Counted from the first letter of the stretch, positions 1-6,866 are shown. The stretch: DNA of 7,624 bases from RGIG1959 sp051877215 (GCA_051877215.1 JBJEIR010000178.1:1-7624), one strand, 5' to 3'. The notes: generated by a model not told the origin, from the sequence alone. Numbers and translations: made by a program.

Positions 1-1480
1 TGGATTTTCCGAAGATGATCTTACCCGTACCATGGACACCTTCAGCGGAGGACAGCGTTCCAAAGCGGCAATGGCAAGGCTGCTGCTTTCGTCCGCTAAT
101 CTGTTGCTGCTCGATGAGCCGACAAACCACTTGGATATTCAGTCGGTGGAATGGCTCGAAGGATTTTTGTCCGATTATCGCGGCGCTTTCATTGTCATCT
201 CTCACGATCGTTATTTTTTGGATCGCGTCACCAATCGCACAATAGAGCTTTGCGCAGGGCGCTTGTATACCACAAACGGAAATTATTCCGCCCATCGGGA
301 AAAACGGCAGCAGGACCGCGAAATACAGCAAAAGCATTACAGCAATGCCCGGCGCGAGATCAAGCGGATTGAAGACAATATTGCACTGTTAAAACAGTGG
401 AATCGGGAAAAAAGCATCCGCGCGGCGGAAAGCCGTGAAAAGCGTGTCGAACGCTTAAAAGCGGAGCTGACAGACCCCGAGTCGGAGCTTTCGATGATTC
501 GATTTGATTTTACCGCCGCCCAAACGAGCGGCAGTGAGGTCATCGAGGCGGGAGAGCTTGCAAAATCCTTCCATAAGCCGCTCTTTCAAAATGTTGAGCT
601 GCATATCCGCCGTGGCGAAAGGGTATTTCTGTACGGTGAAAACGGCTGCGGAAAAACGACACTGCTGAAAATAATCAATGGAATGTTACAGCCGGACAAA
701 GGCTTTATCCGGCTCGGCGCAAAGGTGAGCATCGGGTATTATGATCAGACCCAAAGCGCTCTTTGCGACGATAAAATGGCGATTGACGAGCTGTGGGATA
801 CCTATCCGCAGATGACGCAGACGGAGATCCGCAGTGCTATGGCGGCGTTTCTTTTTCGCGGAGACGATGTGTTCAAGCCGGTCGGCCTGCTCAGCGGCGG
901 AGAGCGAGCGCGTTTGCTTTTGCTGAAACTGATGTTGGCGAAAAATAACCTGCTGCTGCTTGATGAGCCGACCAATCATCTGGACATTGCCTCGCGCGAA
1001 GCACTGGAAAAAGCGCTTGACGGGTATGACGGTACCATGCTGATTGTGTCCCATGACCGTTATTTTATCAATCGTATGGCTACTCGTATGCTGCGCATGA
1101 CCGAAAACGGCTTGCAGTCTGTCGAGGGAAATTATGATGCGCTTGCTGAGCGCATCAACAGAGAAAAACAAAAAGAGGAAATCGCCTCTGCTGACCGCTC
1201 TGCTCCATCCAAAAAAGAAAGCGGGCGGCAAACGCGCGAAACCGCAGCAATGCGGCGCCGTATTTCTGCGGAGCTGCGGCAATTGGAGCAGCAGATAACC
1301 AAAGAGGAAACGGCCGCCGCACAGGCGCAGGAGCGCCTCAATCTTCCCGAAACGGCTGCGGATTATCAGAGAATTTTGGAGCTGACCGAGGAGCTGGAAC
1401 AACATCGAAGCGCTGTGGATGCGTTGATGGCGCGCTGGGAAGACCTGCAATTGCAGCTTGAACAACAACCTGAACAATAG
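1..1480 (+). CDS. ABC-F family ATPase (translation factor / ribosome-associated), 5' end missing
   Basis: ABC-F proteins are soluble twin-ATPase proteins without membrane segments. They bind the ribosomal E site and relieve stalled or antibiotic-blocked translation. The reading frame is already open at base 2, so the ATG at 32 is internal; it is followed at once by the signature of the first ATPase domain (FSGGQ, bases 41-55) and its Walker B region (LLLLDEPTNHLD, 101-136). Next comes a charged helical linker rich in Arg, Lys and Glu (about 280-530), the P-site tRNA-interaction motif region of ABC-F proteins. The second ATPase has Walker A GENGCGKTT (635-661), signature LSGGE (890-904), Walker B (950-985) and an H-loop SHDRYF. 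A C-terminal coiled coil (about 1230-1475) follows, as in Bacillus YdiF-like members. About 492 residues are present; members of this type have roughly 640, so about 150 residues with the first Walker A lie outside the window. It could be a housekeeping factor or an antibiotic-resistance type; the sequence alone does not decide. Confidence 0.95.
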   Translation, partial: GFSEDDLTRTMDTFSGGQRSKAAMARLLLSSANLLLLDEPTNHLDIQSVEWLEGFLSDYRGAFIVISHDRYFLDRVTNRTIELCAGRLYTTNGNYSAHREKRQQDREIQQKHYSNARREIKRIEDNIALLKQWNREKSIRAAESREKRVERLKAELTDPESELSMIRFDFTAAQTSGSEVIEAGELAKSFHKPLFQNVELHIRRGERVFLYGENGCGKTTLLKIINGMLQPDKGFIRLGAKVSIGYYDQTQSALCDDKMAIDELWDTYPQMTQTEIRSAMAAFLFRGDDVFKPVGLLSGGERARLLLLKLMLAKNNLLLLDEPTNHLDIASREALEKALDGYDGTMLIVSHDRYFINRMATRMLRMTENGLQSVEGNYDALAERINREKQKEEIASADRSAPSKKESGRQTRETAAMRRRISAELRQLEQQITKEETAAAQAQERLNLPETAADYQRILELTEELEQHRSAVDALMARWEDLQLQLEQQPEQ

Positions 1481-1570
1481 ACAGAATAAAAAACTTAGGA
1501 TATCCGCTTTTATGCCTGCTGTGTCCTTTTGAGAGGAGCAAATTTCTTCATCTGTTAAAGCGACAAAGTA

Positions 1571-1610
1571 AAAGCCCACGGATTTGTACATCGGCAAATC
1601 CGCGGGCTTT
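1571..1610. terminator. Bidirectional intrinsic terminator between convergent genes
   Basis: The arms 1571-1586 and 1595-1610 are complementary over 16 positions with one mismatch (an A where G would be needed) and an 8-nt loop. On the plus strand the hairpin ends in GGGCTTTTT and so can stop the ABC-F transcript, 91 nt after its stop codon. On the minus strand it ends in GGGCTTTTAC, a weaker T run, and lies about 30 nt past the stop of the dockerin gene at 1641. One hairpin probably serves both genes. Confidence 0.85.
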
Positions 1611-1640
1611 TTCATATGAAGTTTAATAAGGGGGTTTAAA

Positions 1641-3899
1641 TCAGATTTGTATGGAAATGGCCATCAGCATTTGACGGGCATCAATGGTGTTGGTGGTGCC
1701 GTCGCTGTTGAAATCGGCGGCGAGCGTTTGAGCTTCGCTCAGTGAAGACCCGTTGATCAAAGAAATCATGATGGTGCGCACATCGTCTGTGCTCAGATAT
1801 CCGTCACAGGTCACATCGCCTAAAACAATCAGATTGAAAGAAGCCAGCTCGCTCTCTCCGTCCAAGACCTTGACGGTCATACCGGTTTTCACACGGGAGG
1901 CGGTGTCGGCAAGCGCTGTTCCGTCATATACGCTAAGTGTATAGGAAGAAGTCAAAGCGGACAGCATTTCCGAGACAGAAGTGCCGCTTTGAATACCGGA
2001 AACGGCATTGTCCTTGACGGCATATTCGGTGCTTTCCAAAACCGCTTTATCCTCTCCGATGGTGGAATCGGATTTTTTCACACCGTCCTGGAAAGAAACA
2101 ATCACATCATTTGCCGCCATTTGAATGGCGTTGACGGTCAGCGTACCCTTGTTTCCGACGCTCACTTTGACCTGCTTGATGGTACTGACGCCGTCAGCGG
2201 GCAGCACATTATTCCAGGTGTAGCAGCCGACGAAGTTGAGAGCGGCAGAGCCTGCCTGCGCCGGCAAATATTCGACGGCAGTGGTTCCGTTAAAGGCGGG
2301 ATAGAAATCCTCTCCGAGCGTAAACCATCTGTCCCCGGCACTGGTGGTGACCAACAGCGAAATATTAAAGGACGCGCTGCTGTCAAAGCTGACCAAGAGG
2401 TTTTCAAGCGATTCCGGTTTGTATTCTTTGTTGAGATCGAAAATCACATGATATCCTTTGTCTGTATCGGCGGTCACGGTCAGTTTTCCGTTGTCGTAAA
2501 CATAACTGCCTGTAAGTGTGCGGTCCGCAACAGAGAGAACAGACGGATCCATCAGTGTGATTGTCGGTTCGGCGGGAGCGGTTTTGGTGTTGTAAGCGGT
2601 ATTGGTCACAACACCCGCAGAAGCCGCAAAGTAGAAATAGCTGATCGTCAGCGAAGCGCCCGGCTCAAGGAAGAAGCGCAGTGTATCAATGCGATAGTCT
2701 TCTTCCGGATTCCACCAATTGGAAAGATTGATTTCAAGCTTTTCCGTGTCTGTCATATAAGGCGCTTCGTTCTCTGCAACCAGTTCATCCCCGGAATTGC
2801 AGTCGCGCATCATATAATAATTGCTGCCCGCCTGCGTCAGGCCGAAAAAGTAACCGCCGGAGGAGGGCACAAGCCTGCATGTCAAATAAGGAGTGGTAGC
2901 CGTGCCCAGTGACAGGGGAAGCGAAAAATCGATCATGCCGCGCTCGGAGCCGTTGTTTGAAACGGTAATGCTGCCGTCGGTGTCATAGCTGTAAGAGACC
3001 CCGCTGCTGATCGGTGTAACGGTATTGCCGATGGCGTCGATTCCGATATAATTGCCGTATGTCGTAATGCTGGCCCAGCCTTCCGTACCGTCGGGAAGGG
3101 CGACTTTGCCCCAACCGTTATTGGCAAGCTCGGTGACGACGACCTGATCCCCTTTATACAGCACGCCTAAGACATCATAATCTGTCGAAATGCCGGCACG
3201 GACATTCAGCTCCGACGCGGTGACGATATAGGTTCCGAGCTTTTGGGCGCTTGTTCCGCTGGCGTCCTGATAAGCGGGCGTGCCATAGCCCAAAATATTA
3301 GAATAGGAAAGAGGATACGCTTTGGCAAAGCAGCCGCCGCCTTCATTATCTTCACCGTTTTGACCGGAGGTGTTCCCTTCAATCGTATAGACATATCCGC
3401 CGCTTGCATAGCGGACCAGACCGACATGAGTGGCAACAGAGCTGTTGCTGGATTGAAAATAGATGATATCGCCGGCTTTAGGAGTATAGCTGCCGCCGCG
3501 ATAGGCGGAATATTGGAAAAGGCCTCGGTCTTGAAACCAGGACACGCCATACGGGCAATAGGCGTGGTAATATACAATACTGGAGGGGATTCCCGCTTGA
3601 TTGGCACACCACGAAACAAACATGGCACACCAAGCGGCATAGGAAAATCCGCCGCTGTCCACATTGTTGTCGTACCACACACCGTATTTGGTGTAGTTGT
3701 TGCTGCCGGCGACCGTGCCGGAGAGTGAGCCCTCCAAATAGCCGACCTGTGTTTGAGCAACGGCAACAATATCCGCCGCTTGATTGCCGGTATTGGTATG
3801 CGTGTTTTCATACGCCGCAAATACCGATACGGCCGGCAAGCTACATAAAATCAGCAGCAGAGCGGCAGTCAGAGCAATTGCTTTTGTGATGCCTTTCAT
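1641..3899 (-). CDS. Secreted CHAP-domain hydrolase with SH3b and C-terminal type I dockerin
   Basis: Predicted exported cysteine hydrolase of 752 residues. Residues 1-28 form a signal peptide (MKGITK, a Leu-rich core, cleavage likely after VFA). Residues about 41-210 are a CHAP domain, a papain-like fold that usually cleaves peptidoglycan peptides or amides: catalytic Cys91 in AAWCAMFVSWC, GDIIYF at 143-148, His158 in HVGLV and a polar IEGN at 173-176. Residues about 221-280 are a bacterial SH3 domain (LNVRAG, GDQVVV, GWASI), often a wall-binding module. Residues about 296-425 are an unrecognised beta-rich region. Residues about 455-595 (GSYVYDNG, FNISLL) are another module shared with the upstream paralogue. 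Residues about 620-692 are a small pre-dockerin module, and 693-750 a dockerin with two calcium loops (Asp695-Asp706 and Asp729-Asp740). The start at 3899 is fixed by AGGAGG nine bases upstream and by the signal peptide. The gene has its own promoter. The substrate is not proven; cell-wall cleavage is inferred from the fold. Confidence 0.93.
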   Translation of the reverse strand: MKGITKAIALTAALLLILCSLPAVSVFAAYENTHTNTGNQAADIVAVAQTQVGYLEGSLSGTVAGSNNYTKYGVWYDNNVDSGGFSYAAWCAMFVSWCANQAGIPSSIVYYHAYCPYGVSWFQDRGLFQYSAYRGGSYTPKAGDIIYFQSSNSSVATHVGLVRYASGGYVYTIEGNTSGQNGEDNEGGGCFAKAYPLSYSNILGYGTPAYQDASGTSAQKLGTYIVTASELNVRAGISTDYDVLGVLYKGDQVVVTELANNGWGKVALPDGTEGWASITTYGNYIGIDAIGNTVTPISSGVSYSYDTDGSITVSNNGSERGMIDFSLPLSLGTATTPYLTCRLVPSSGGYFFGLTQAGSNYYMMRDCNSGDELVAENEAPYMTDTEKLEINLSNWWNPEEDYRIDTLRFFLEPGASLTISYFYFAASAGVVTNTAYNTKTAPAEPTITLMDPSVLSVADRTLTGSYVYDNGKLTVTADTDKGYHVIFDLNKEYKPESLENLLVSFDSSASFNISLLVTTSAGDRWFTLGEDFYPAFNGTTAVEYLPAQAGSAALNFVGCYTWNNVLPADGVSTIKQVKVSVGNKGTLTVNAIQMAANDVIVSFQDGVKKSDSTIGEDKAVLESTEYAVKDNAVSGIQSGTSVSEMLSALTSSYTLSVYDGTALADTASRVKTGMTVKVLDGESELASFNLIVLGDVTCDGYLSTDDVRTIMISLINGSSLSEAQTLAADFNSDGTTNTIDARQMLMAISIQI

Positions 3900-4133
3900 C
3901 TTTCAAAACCTCCTGAAAAATAAACGGGATTGCAGCCGCATCGGGCGGCCGACAAGGCATATAACGGCATGTGCAAATCGGAAAAGATGGGTGTGAAAGA
4001 GGATTGCACAAAAAGCAAACCTATTTGCCATTATATTTTTATCTAATTTATATTATCAAATTATAGAAGTATACACAATGGACAAAAACACAAAAAATCA
4101 GCGTTAATTTTATAATATTCTTACAAATCAAAA
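3900..4133 (-). other. AT-rich spacer with promoter and leader of the CHAP-SH3b-dockerin gene
   Basis: This gene-free stretch lies upstream of the start codon at 3899. Its distal part (about 4021-4133) is strongly AT-rich and holds the promoter. Its proximal part would be a leader of roughly 120 nt. The leader contains a short GC-rich hairpin (GCCGC/GCGGC arms at 3935-3939 and 3945-3949, 5-nt loop), then a strong Shine-Dalgarno (AGGAGG, 3909-3914) nine bases before ATG. I see no riboswitch I can name and no small ORF with a convincing ribosome binding site. Confidence 0.6.
4030..4059 (-). promoter_or_regulatory. Sigma-A type promoter for the CHAP-SH3b-dockerin gene
   Basis: Read on the minus strand, a TTGATA -35 box (4054-4059) is followed after 18 bases by a perfect TATAAT -10 box (4030-4035). 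A second perfect TATAAT lies upstream at about 4060-4065, with a poorer -35, and may be an alternative start. The surroundings are very AT-rich, so one of the two matches could be chance. Confidence 0.6.
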
Positions 4134-4174
4134 TCGCCCCGCATCTGTTCTTTTGAAAAACAGATGCGGGGCGA
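4134..4174 (-). terminator. Intrinsic terminator after the CHAP-InlB-repeat-dockerin gene
   Basis: A perfect 16-bp stem (4134-4149 with 4159-4174) encloses a 9-nt loop. On the minus strand it is followed by ATTTTGATTTG, a moderate T-rich tail, and it lies about 40 nt past the stop codon at 4213. It should separate transcription of the upstream paralogue from that of the downstream one, so the two dockerin genes are probably not a simple operon. Confidence 0.85.
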
Positions 4175-4212
4175 CAGCGTCTATATAAGAGATGCTTTCA
4201 AAAGAAGAGCGC

Positions 4213-6498
4213 TCAGACAGAAGCGGCGGAAATATAGGAAAGCATATAACGCGCATCCGATGAGTCGATCTGTCCGTTGTTGTTGTAGTCAGCCGCCAAA
4301 CGCTGTTCGGCAGTCAAACTGCTGTCACCGTTTAACAATACGACCATCACCATACGCACATCATTGGTGGTGATAGAACCGGAAGAGGTGATATCGCCGA
4401 TCACCGAAAGTCCATAAGAGCGAACAACGGAAGAGCCTTCCAAAATGGACAGGGTCATGCCGGTCGTAATCGTTCCGGAGGTGATACGCTGACCGTCTTT
4501 ATTGTACACAGCCAAATAGGAGGCATCCTGATCAAAGGAGGCGAGCAGCTTGCTGACTGTTGTTCCGGCCGGGACGCGGCTCACAATGCTGTCGGAAACC
4601 GTTAAGACAGACGAGGTCAGAGCCGTGGGGGAAGGATCCGGTGTATATTGCAATGTGCCGCTTGCATGCTGCCCATCGGTTACATACACAATATCGGTTT
4701 TGCGCGAGGCTTGCAGAGCGGAAAGCGACAAATCTCCCTTGCCGTAAAGGGTGATCGTAATGCTTTTTACGGTACTGCTGTCGATCGCCCCGCCGTTCCA
4801 TTCGTAGTAGCCTTTGAGATTCATGTCGGGCTTCCATGCGCCGGCAGGCAAGGCTTTCGGCGCGGAGGTAAGATCAAATTCGTTGAAAAATTCGTTTCGA
4901 ATTTCTACAGATGCGTCTCCTTTGGCATTGGTCAGATTCAGTGTGATATTAAAATCGGTCGTACTGCTGACATCCATCAGCAGATGAGAAAGGATTGTCG
5001 GGTTAAAGTTCTTGTCAACGGGAATGGTGACGGAGTAGTCTCCCTTATCGGTGCTTGACATGTACAGCACGCCGTTGTCGTAGGTGTAGCTTCCGGCAAC
5101 GCCGCCTTGACTATAGTCCCCTGCTCCGTACAAAGAAGTGTAGGGAGCATCAATGGCGAATGCGGGAGTAAACTTCATGTCGTACAGCTTGACATACTGG
5201 TCCTTTTGTCCAACCACAAAATAGGAGCATTTTGTGATTTTTACATTGCCGGAGTCCGTCAAATATCCTTGATTGTACACATATTGACCGAAGTTCACGA
5301 AAAACTCGTCATAACCGGGGGCAAAATCGTCGGTACCGTTGCCGGCAAGCTCTGAAAGGGTGACATCATGAGAAGCGCCGTTGCGATCGAGATAGGTGAT
5401 GGTGGCGTTAAAATAGGCTGTGCCGTCTTTCTTTACATAAATATAGGCGTCGTTGCCGGAATCCACACTGTTCTCATATGTCATATAAGCAGACGGCCAC
5501 GCCCATCCGTCGACACCGGTATACATATCGACGACGCCGTTGTTCCAATAAGCAAAAATGCGTCCGCCGTTATCATCATAGGAATTGTATTTCAAACCGC
5601 TTTCGGTGGGCATTAGATTTGTGTTGGCGCCCCAATACGCCTCATTCCATTTTGCATAAAGCGTAAAGCCGTAGGGAACGGGGGTGTTGAAATCATACGG
5701 ATCCGTCAATTCGGGATTGCAGTACCATCCGGCAAAATCAAAGGCGTATCGTGTCGGATCGGCCGGCTTTGTCACCGTCTCACCGTCTTTTACGGTTTGT
5801 GATTCTACATAAGAACCGCCGTTGCTTTGGAACACAATCTTATGGCCGCTGTTATCCTGGTAAGCAGGCGTGCCGTAACCGTAAATCCGCTCATAAGAGA
5901 GGGAATAGGACTTGGCAAAGCAGCCGCCGCCGTCATTCACTTCACCGTTTTGACCGGAGGTGTTCCCTTCAATCGTATAGACATATCCGCCGCTTGCATA
6001 GCGAACCAGGCCGACATGGGAAGAGGTCGAACTGCCCGACGGGGCAAAATAGATAATATCGCCGGCCTTTGGCGTATAGCTGCCGCCGCGGGATGCCGAA
6101 TATTTGAAAAGTCCCTGATTTTTAAACCAGTTGACACCGGTGGGGCAATAGGCGTGCGGATATACAATGCCGGAGGGAATTCCCGCTTGATTGGCGCACC
6201 ACGAAACAAACATGGCACACCAAGCACCGTGAGAGAAAGCAGTGCTGCCGCCCTCATAAGTGTTTGCATACCACAGGCCGTATTTGGTGTAGTTGTTGTT
6301 GCCGGCAGTCGTGCCGGAGAGCGAGCCCTCCAAATAGCCGACCTGTGTTTTAGCAATCGCGATGATATCCTCTGCTTGATTGCCGGTGTTGGTATGGGTG
6401 TTTTCATACGCGGCAAAGACACCGACCACCGGCAGTCCGGTGAGGATCAGGAGAAGAGAAAGGGTCAGTGCGATTGCTTTTGAGCACCATTTTTTCAT
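4213..6498 (-). CDS. Secreted CHAP-domain hydrolase with InlB-type repeat and C-terminal dockerin
   Basis: Predicted exported cysteine hydrolase of 761 residues, paralogous to the next gene downstream. The ATG at 6498 is preferred because AGGAGG sits nine bases before it and a normal signal peptide follows (MKKWCSK, hydrophobic core, cleavage after VFA near residue 29). A TTG ten codons further up would translate through the ribosome binding site. The CHAP domain (about 42-213) has catalytic Cys94, GDIIYF at 146-151, His161 and IEGN at 176-179. Residues about 219-284 match an InlB B / Listeria-Bacteroides repeat (VFQSNGG, FAGWY, LYAKW), a beta-grasp module common in surface and adhesive proteins. 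Residues about 289-449 form an unrecognised beta-rich, aromatic-rich region. Residues about 458-597 and 630-699 match modules of the paralogue. The dockerin (700-757) has a degenerate first calcium loop, with Ser706 where Asp or Asn is usual, and an acceptable second loop (Asp737-Asp748). Activity on peptidoglycan is inferred from the fold only. Confidence 0.93.
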   Translation of the reverse strand: MKKWCSKAIALTLSLLLILTGLPVVGVFAAYENTHTNTGNQAEDIIAIAKTQVGYLEGSLSGTTAGNNNYTKYGLWYANTYEGGSTAFSHGAWCAMFVSWCANQAGIPSGIVYPHAYCPTGVNWFKNQGLFKYSASRGGSYTPKAGDIIYFAPSGSSTSSHVGLVRYASGGYVYTIEGNTSGQNGEVNDGGGCFAKSYSLSYERIYGYGTPAYQDNSGHKIVFQSNGGSYVESQTVKDGETVTKPADPTRYAFDFAGWYCNPELTDPYDFNTPVPYGFTLYAKWNEAYWGANTNLMPTESGLKYNSYDDNGGRIFAYWNNGVVDMYTGVDGWAWPSAYMTYENSVDSGNDAYIYVKKDGTAYFNATITYLDRNGASHDVTLSELAGNGTDDFAPGYDEFFVNFGQYVYNQGYLTDSGNVKITKCSYFVVGQKDQYVKLYDMKFTPAFAIDAPYTSLYGAGDYSQGGVAGSYTYDNGVLYMSSTDKGDYSVTIPVDKNFNPTILSHLLMDVSSTTDFNITLNLTNAKGDASVEIRNEFFNEFDLTSAPKALPAGAWKPDMNLKGYYEWNGGAIDSSTVKSITITLYGKGDLSLSALQASRKTDIVYVTDGQHASGTLQYTPDPSPTALTSSVLTVSDSIVSRVPAGTTVSKLLASFDQDASYLAVYNKDGQRITSGTITTGMTLSILEGSSVVRSYGLSVIGDITSSGSITTNDVRMVMVVLLNGDSSLTAEQRLAADYNNNGQIDSSDARYMLSYISAASV

Positions 6499-6507
6499 AA
6501 AGCAATA

Positions 6508-6513
6508 CCTCCT
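6508..6513 (-). promoter_or_regulatory. Ribosome binding site that fixes the start at 6498
   Basis: A perfect AGGAGG on the minus strand lies nine bases before the ATG at 6496-6498. It falls inside the longer reading frame that opens with TTG at 6528, which argues against that TTG as the start. The downstream paralogue has the same box at the same distance from its ATG. Confidence 0.85.
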
Positions 6514-6544
6514 CGGGAAAATGAGCAAAATTTACACGATTGAA

Positions 6545-6559
6545 AAACCATCATGGTTT
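6545..6559. repeat. Palindromic element in the leader of the CHAP-InlB-dockerin gene
   Basis: AAACCAT and ATGGTTT flank a single central C, a perfect dyad with 7-bp arms lying 47 nt upstream of the start codon. A third copy of the arm (AAACCA, 6567-6572) lies close by and could pair with 6554-6559 instead. It could be a repressor operator or a pair of alternative RNA hairpins; no known regulator is recognised. Confidence 0.4.
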
Positions 6560-6590
6560 ATGCCTAAAACCAAATTTTCCTTACACTACC

Positions 6591-6619
6591 ATTTTAATAA
6601 ATAGGAATCAAAAATGCAA
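6591..6619 (-). promoter_or_regulatory. Candidate proximal promoter, CHAP-InlB-dockerin gene
   Basis: On the minus strand a TTGCAT box (6614-6619) and a TAAAAT box (6591-6596) are 17 bases apart. The -35 matches consensus only in its TTG, while the -10 matches five of six. It would give a leader of roughly 90 nt. It is weaker than the distal candidate at 6661-6689. Confidence 0.35.
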
Positions 6620-6660
6620 TTCGCTTTTTGTGGATTTTAACGGCAAACTTTTATCTATTT

Positions 6661-6689
6661 ATTACAAATTCGGTCTTGTAAATTGTCAC
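6661..6689 (-). promoter_or_regulatory. Candidate distal sigma-A promoter, CHAP-InlB-dockerin gene
   Basis: On the minus strand GTGACA (6684-6689) and TGTAAT (6661-6666) are spaced by 17 bases; each matches five of six consensus positions. The transcript would carry a leader of about 155 nt that includes the palindrome at 6545-6559. The AT-rich setting raises the chance of a false match. Confidence 0.45.
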
Positions 6690-6796
6690 AAATTAGAAAG
6701 GATAAACATTTCTTTTGCCCCAAAAAAGAGATACTGAAAAGAAAAATACGGGGCATGCGCGCCGAGCCGTGTGTCTGTAAAAATGTTGTGCCGCTG

Positions 6797-6826
6797 TTCA
6801 TATTCGACGCCTTTTGGGGCATTCTA
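6797..6826 (+). promoter_or_regulatory. Sigma-G/sigma-F type forespore promoter for the spoVAF-like gene
   Basis: TTCATA (6797-6802) and CATTCTA (6820-6826) are 17 bases apart. They resemble the forespore consensus known from Bacillus (about TGAATA, 17-18 bases, CATACTA); the -10 fits the CATnnTA core exactly. Transcription would begin near 6833, about 20 bases before the Shine-Dalgarno at 6852-6857. The match fits the gene it precedes, since spoVA genes are forespore-expressed in Bacillus. The promoter call is inferred from motif and context. Confidence 0.6.
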
Positions 6827-6866
6827 ATGAAAAACAAACCGTGGAAAAAGCGGGAGGATGATAACC

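Larger units (their letters stand above)
6499..6866. other. Divergent intergenic region, no gene seen
   Basis: This AT-rich stretch separates the leftward dockerin gene from the rightward spore gene. It holds candidate vegetative promoters reading left, a symmetrical element near the leftward start, and a forespore-type promoter reading right, each listed separately. Short open frames here (for example one from about 6683 to 6895 on the plus strand) lack a good start signal and overlap the real spore gene, so I do not call them. Confidence 0.6.

Noticed and set aside
686..1615. Long minus-strand open frame (309 codons) opposite the ABC-F gene
   Set aside because: It lies entirely opposite well-matched ABC-F motifs and overruns the terminator. 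Its product is low-complexity Phe/Leu/Arg-rich with no recognisable domain, and no ribosome binding site was seen.
1989..2912. Long plus-strand open frame (307 codons) opposite the CHAP-SH3b-dockerin gene
   Set aside because: It is antisense to a gene with a clear signal peptide and domains, and has no recognisable product. It is best explained by codon use on the real strand. A matching antisense frame occurs over the N-terminal coding part of both paralogues (3243-3728 and 5827-6483), as expected from their similarity.
3927..4008. Direct repeat GGATTGCA at 3927-3934 and 4001-4008 in the leader
   Set aside because: Eight bases matching once within 80 nt is not enough to claim an element, and no symmetrical or spaced structure goes with it.
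6499..6528. Ten-codon N-terminal extension of the CHAP-InlB-dockerin protein from TTG at 6528
   Set aside because: The extension would be translated from the ribosome binding site itself and would put ten extra residues before a normal signal peptide. The paralogue starts at the corresponding ATG.
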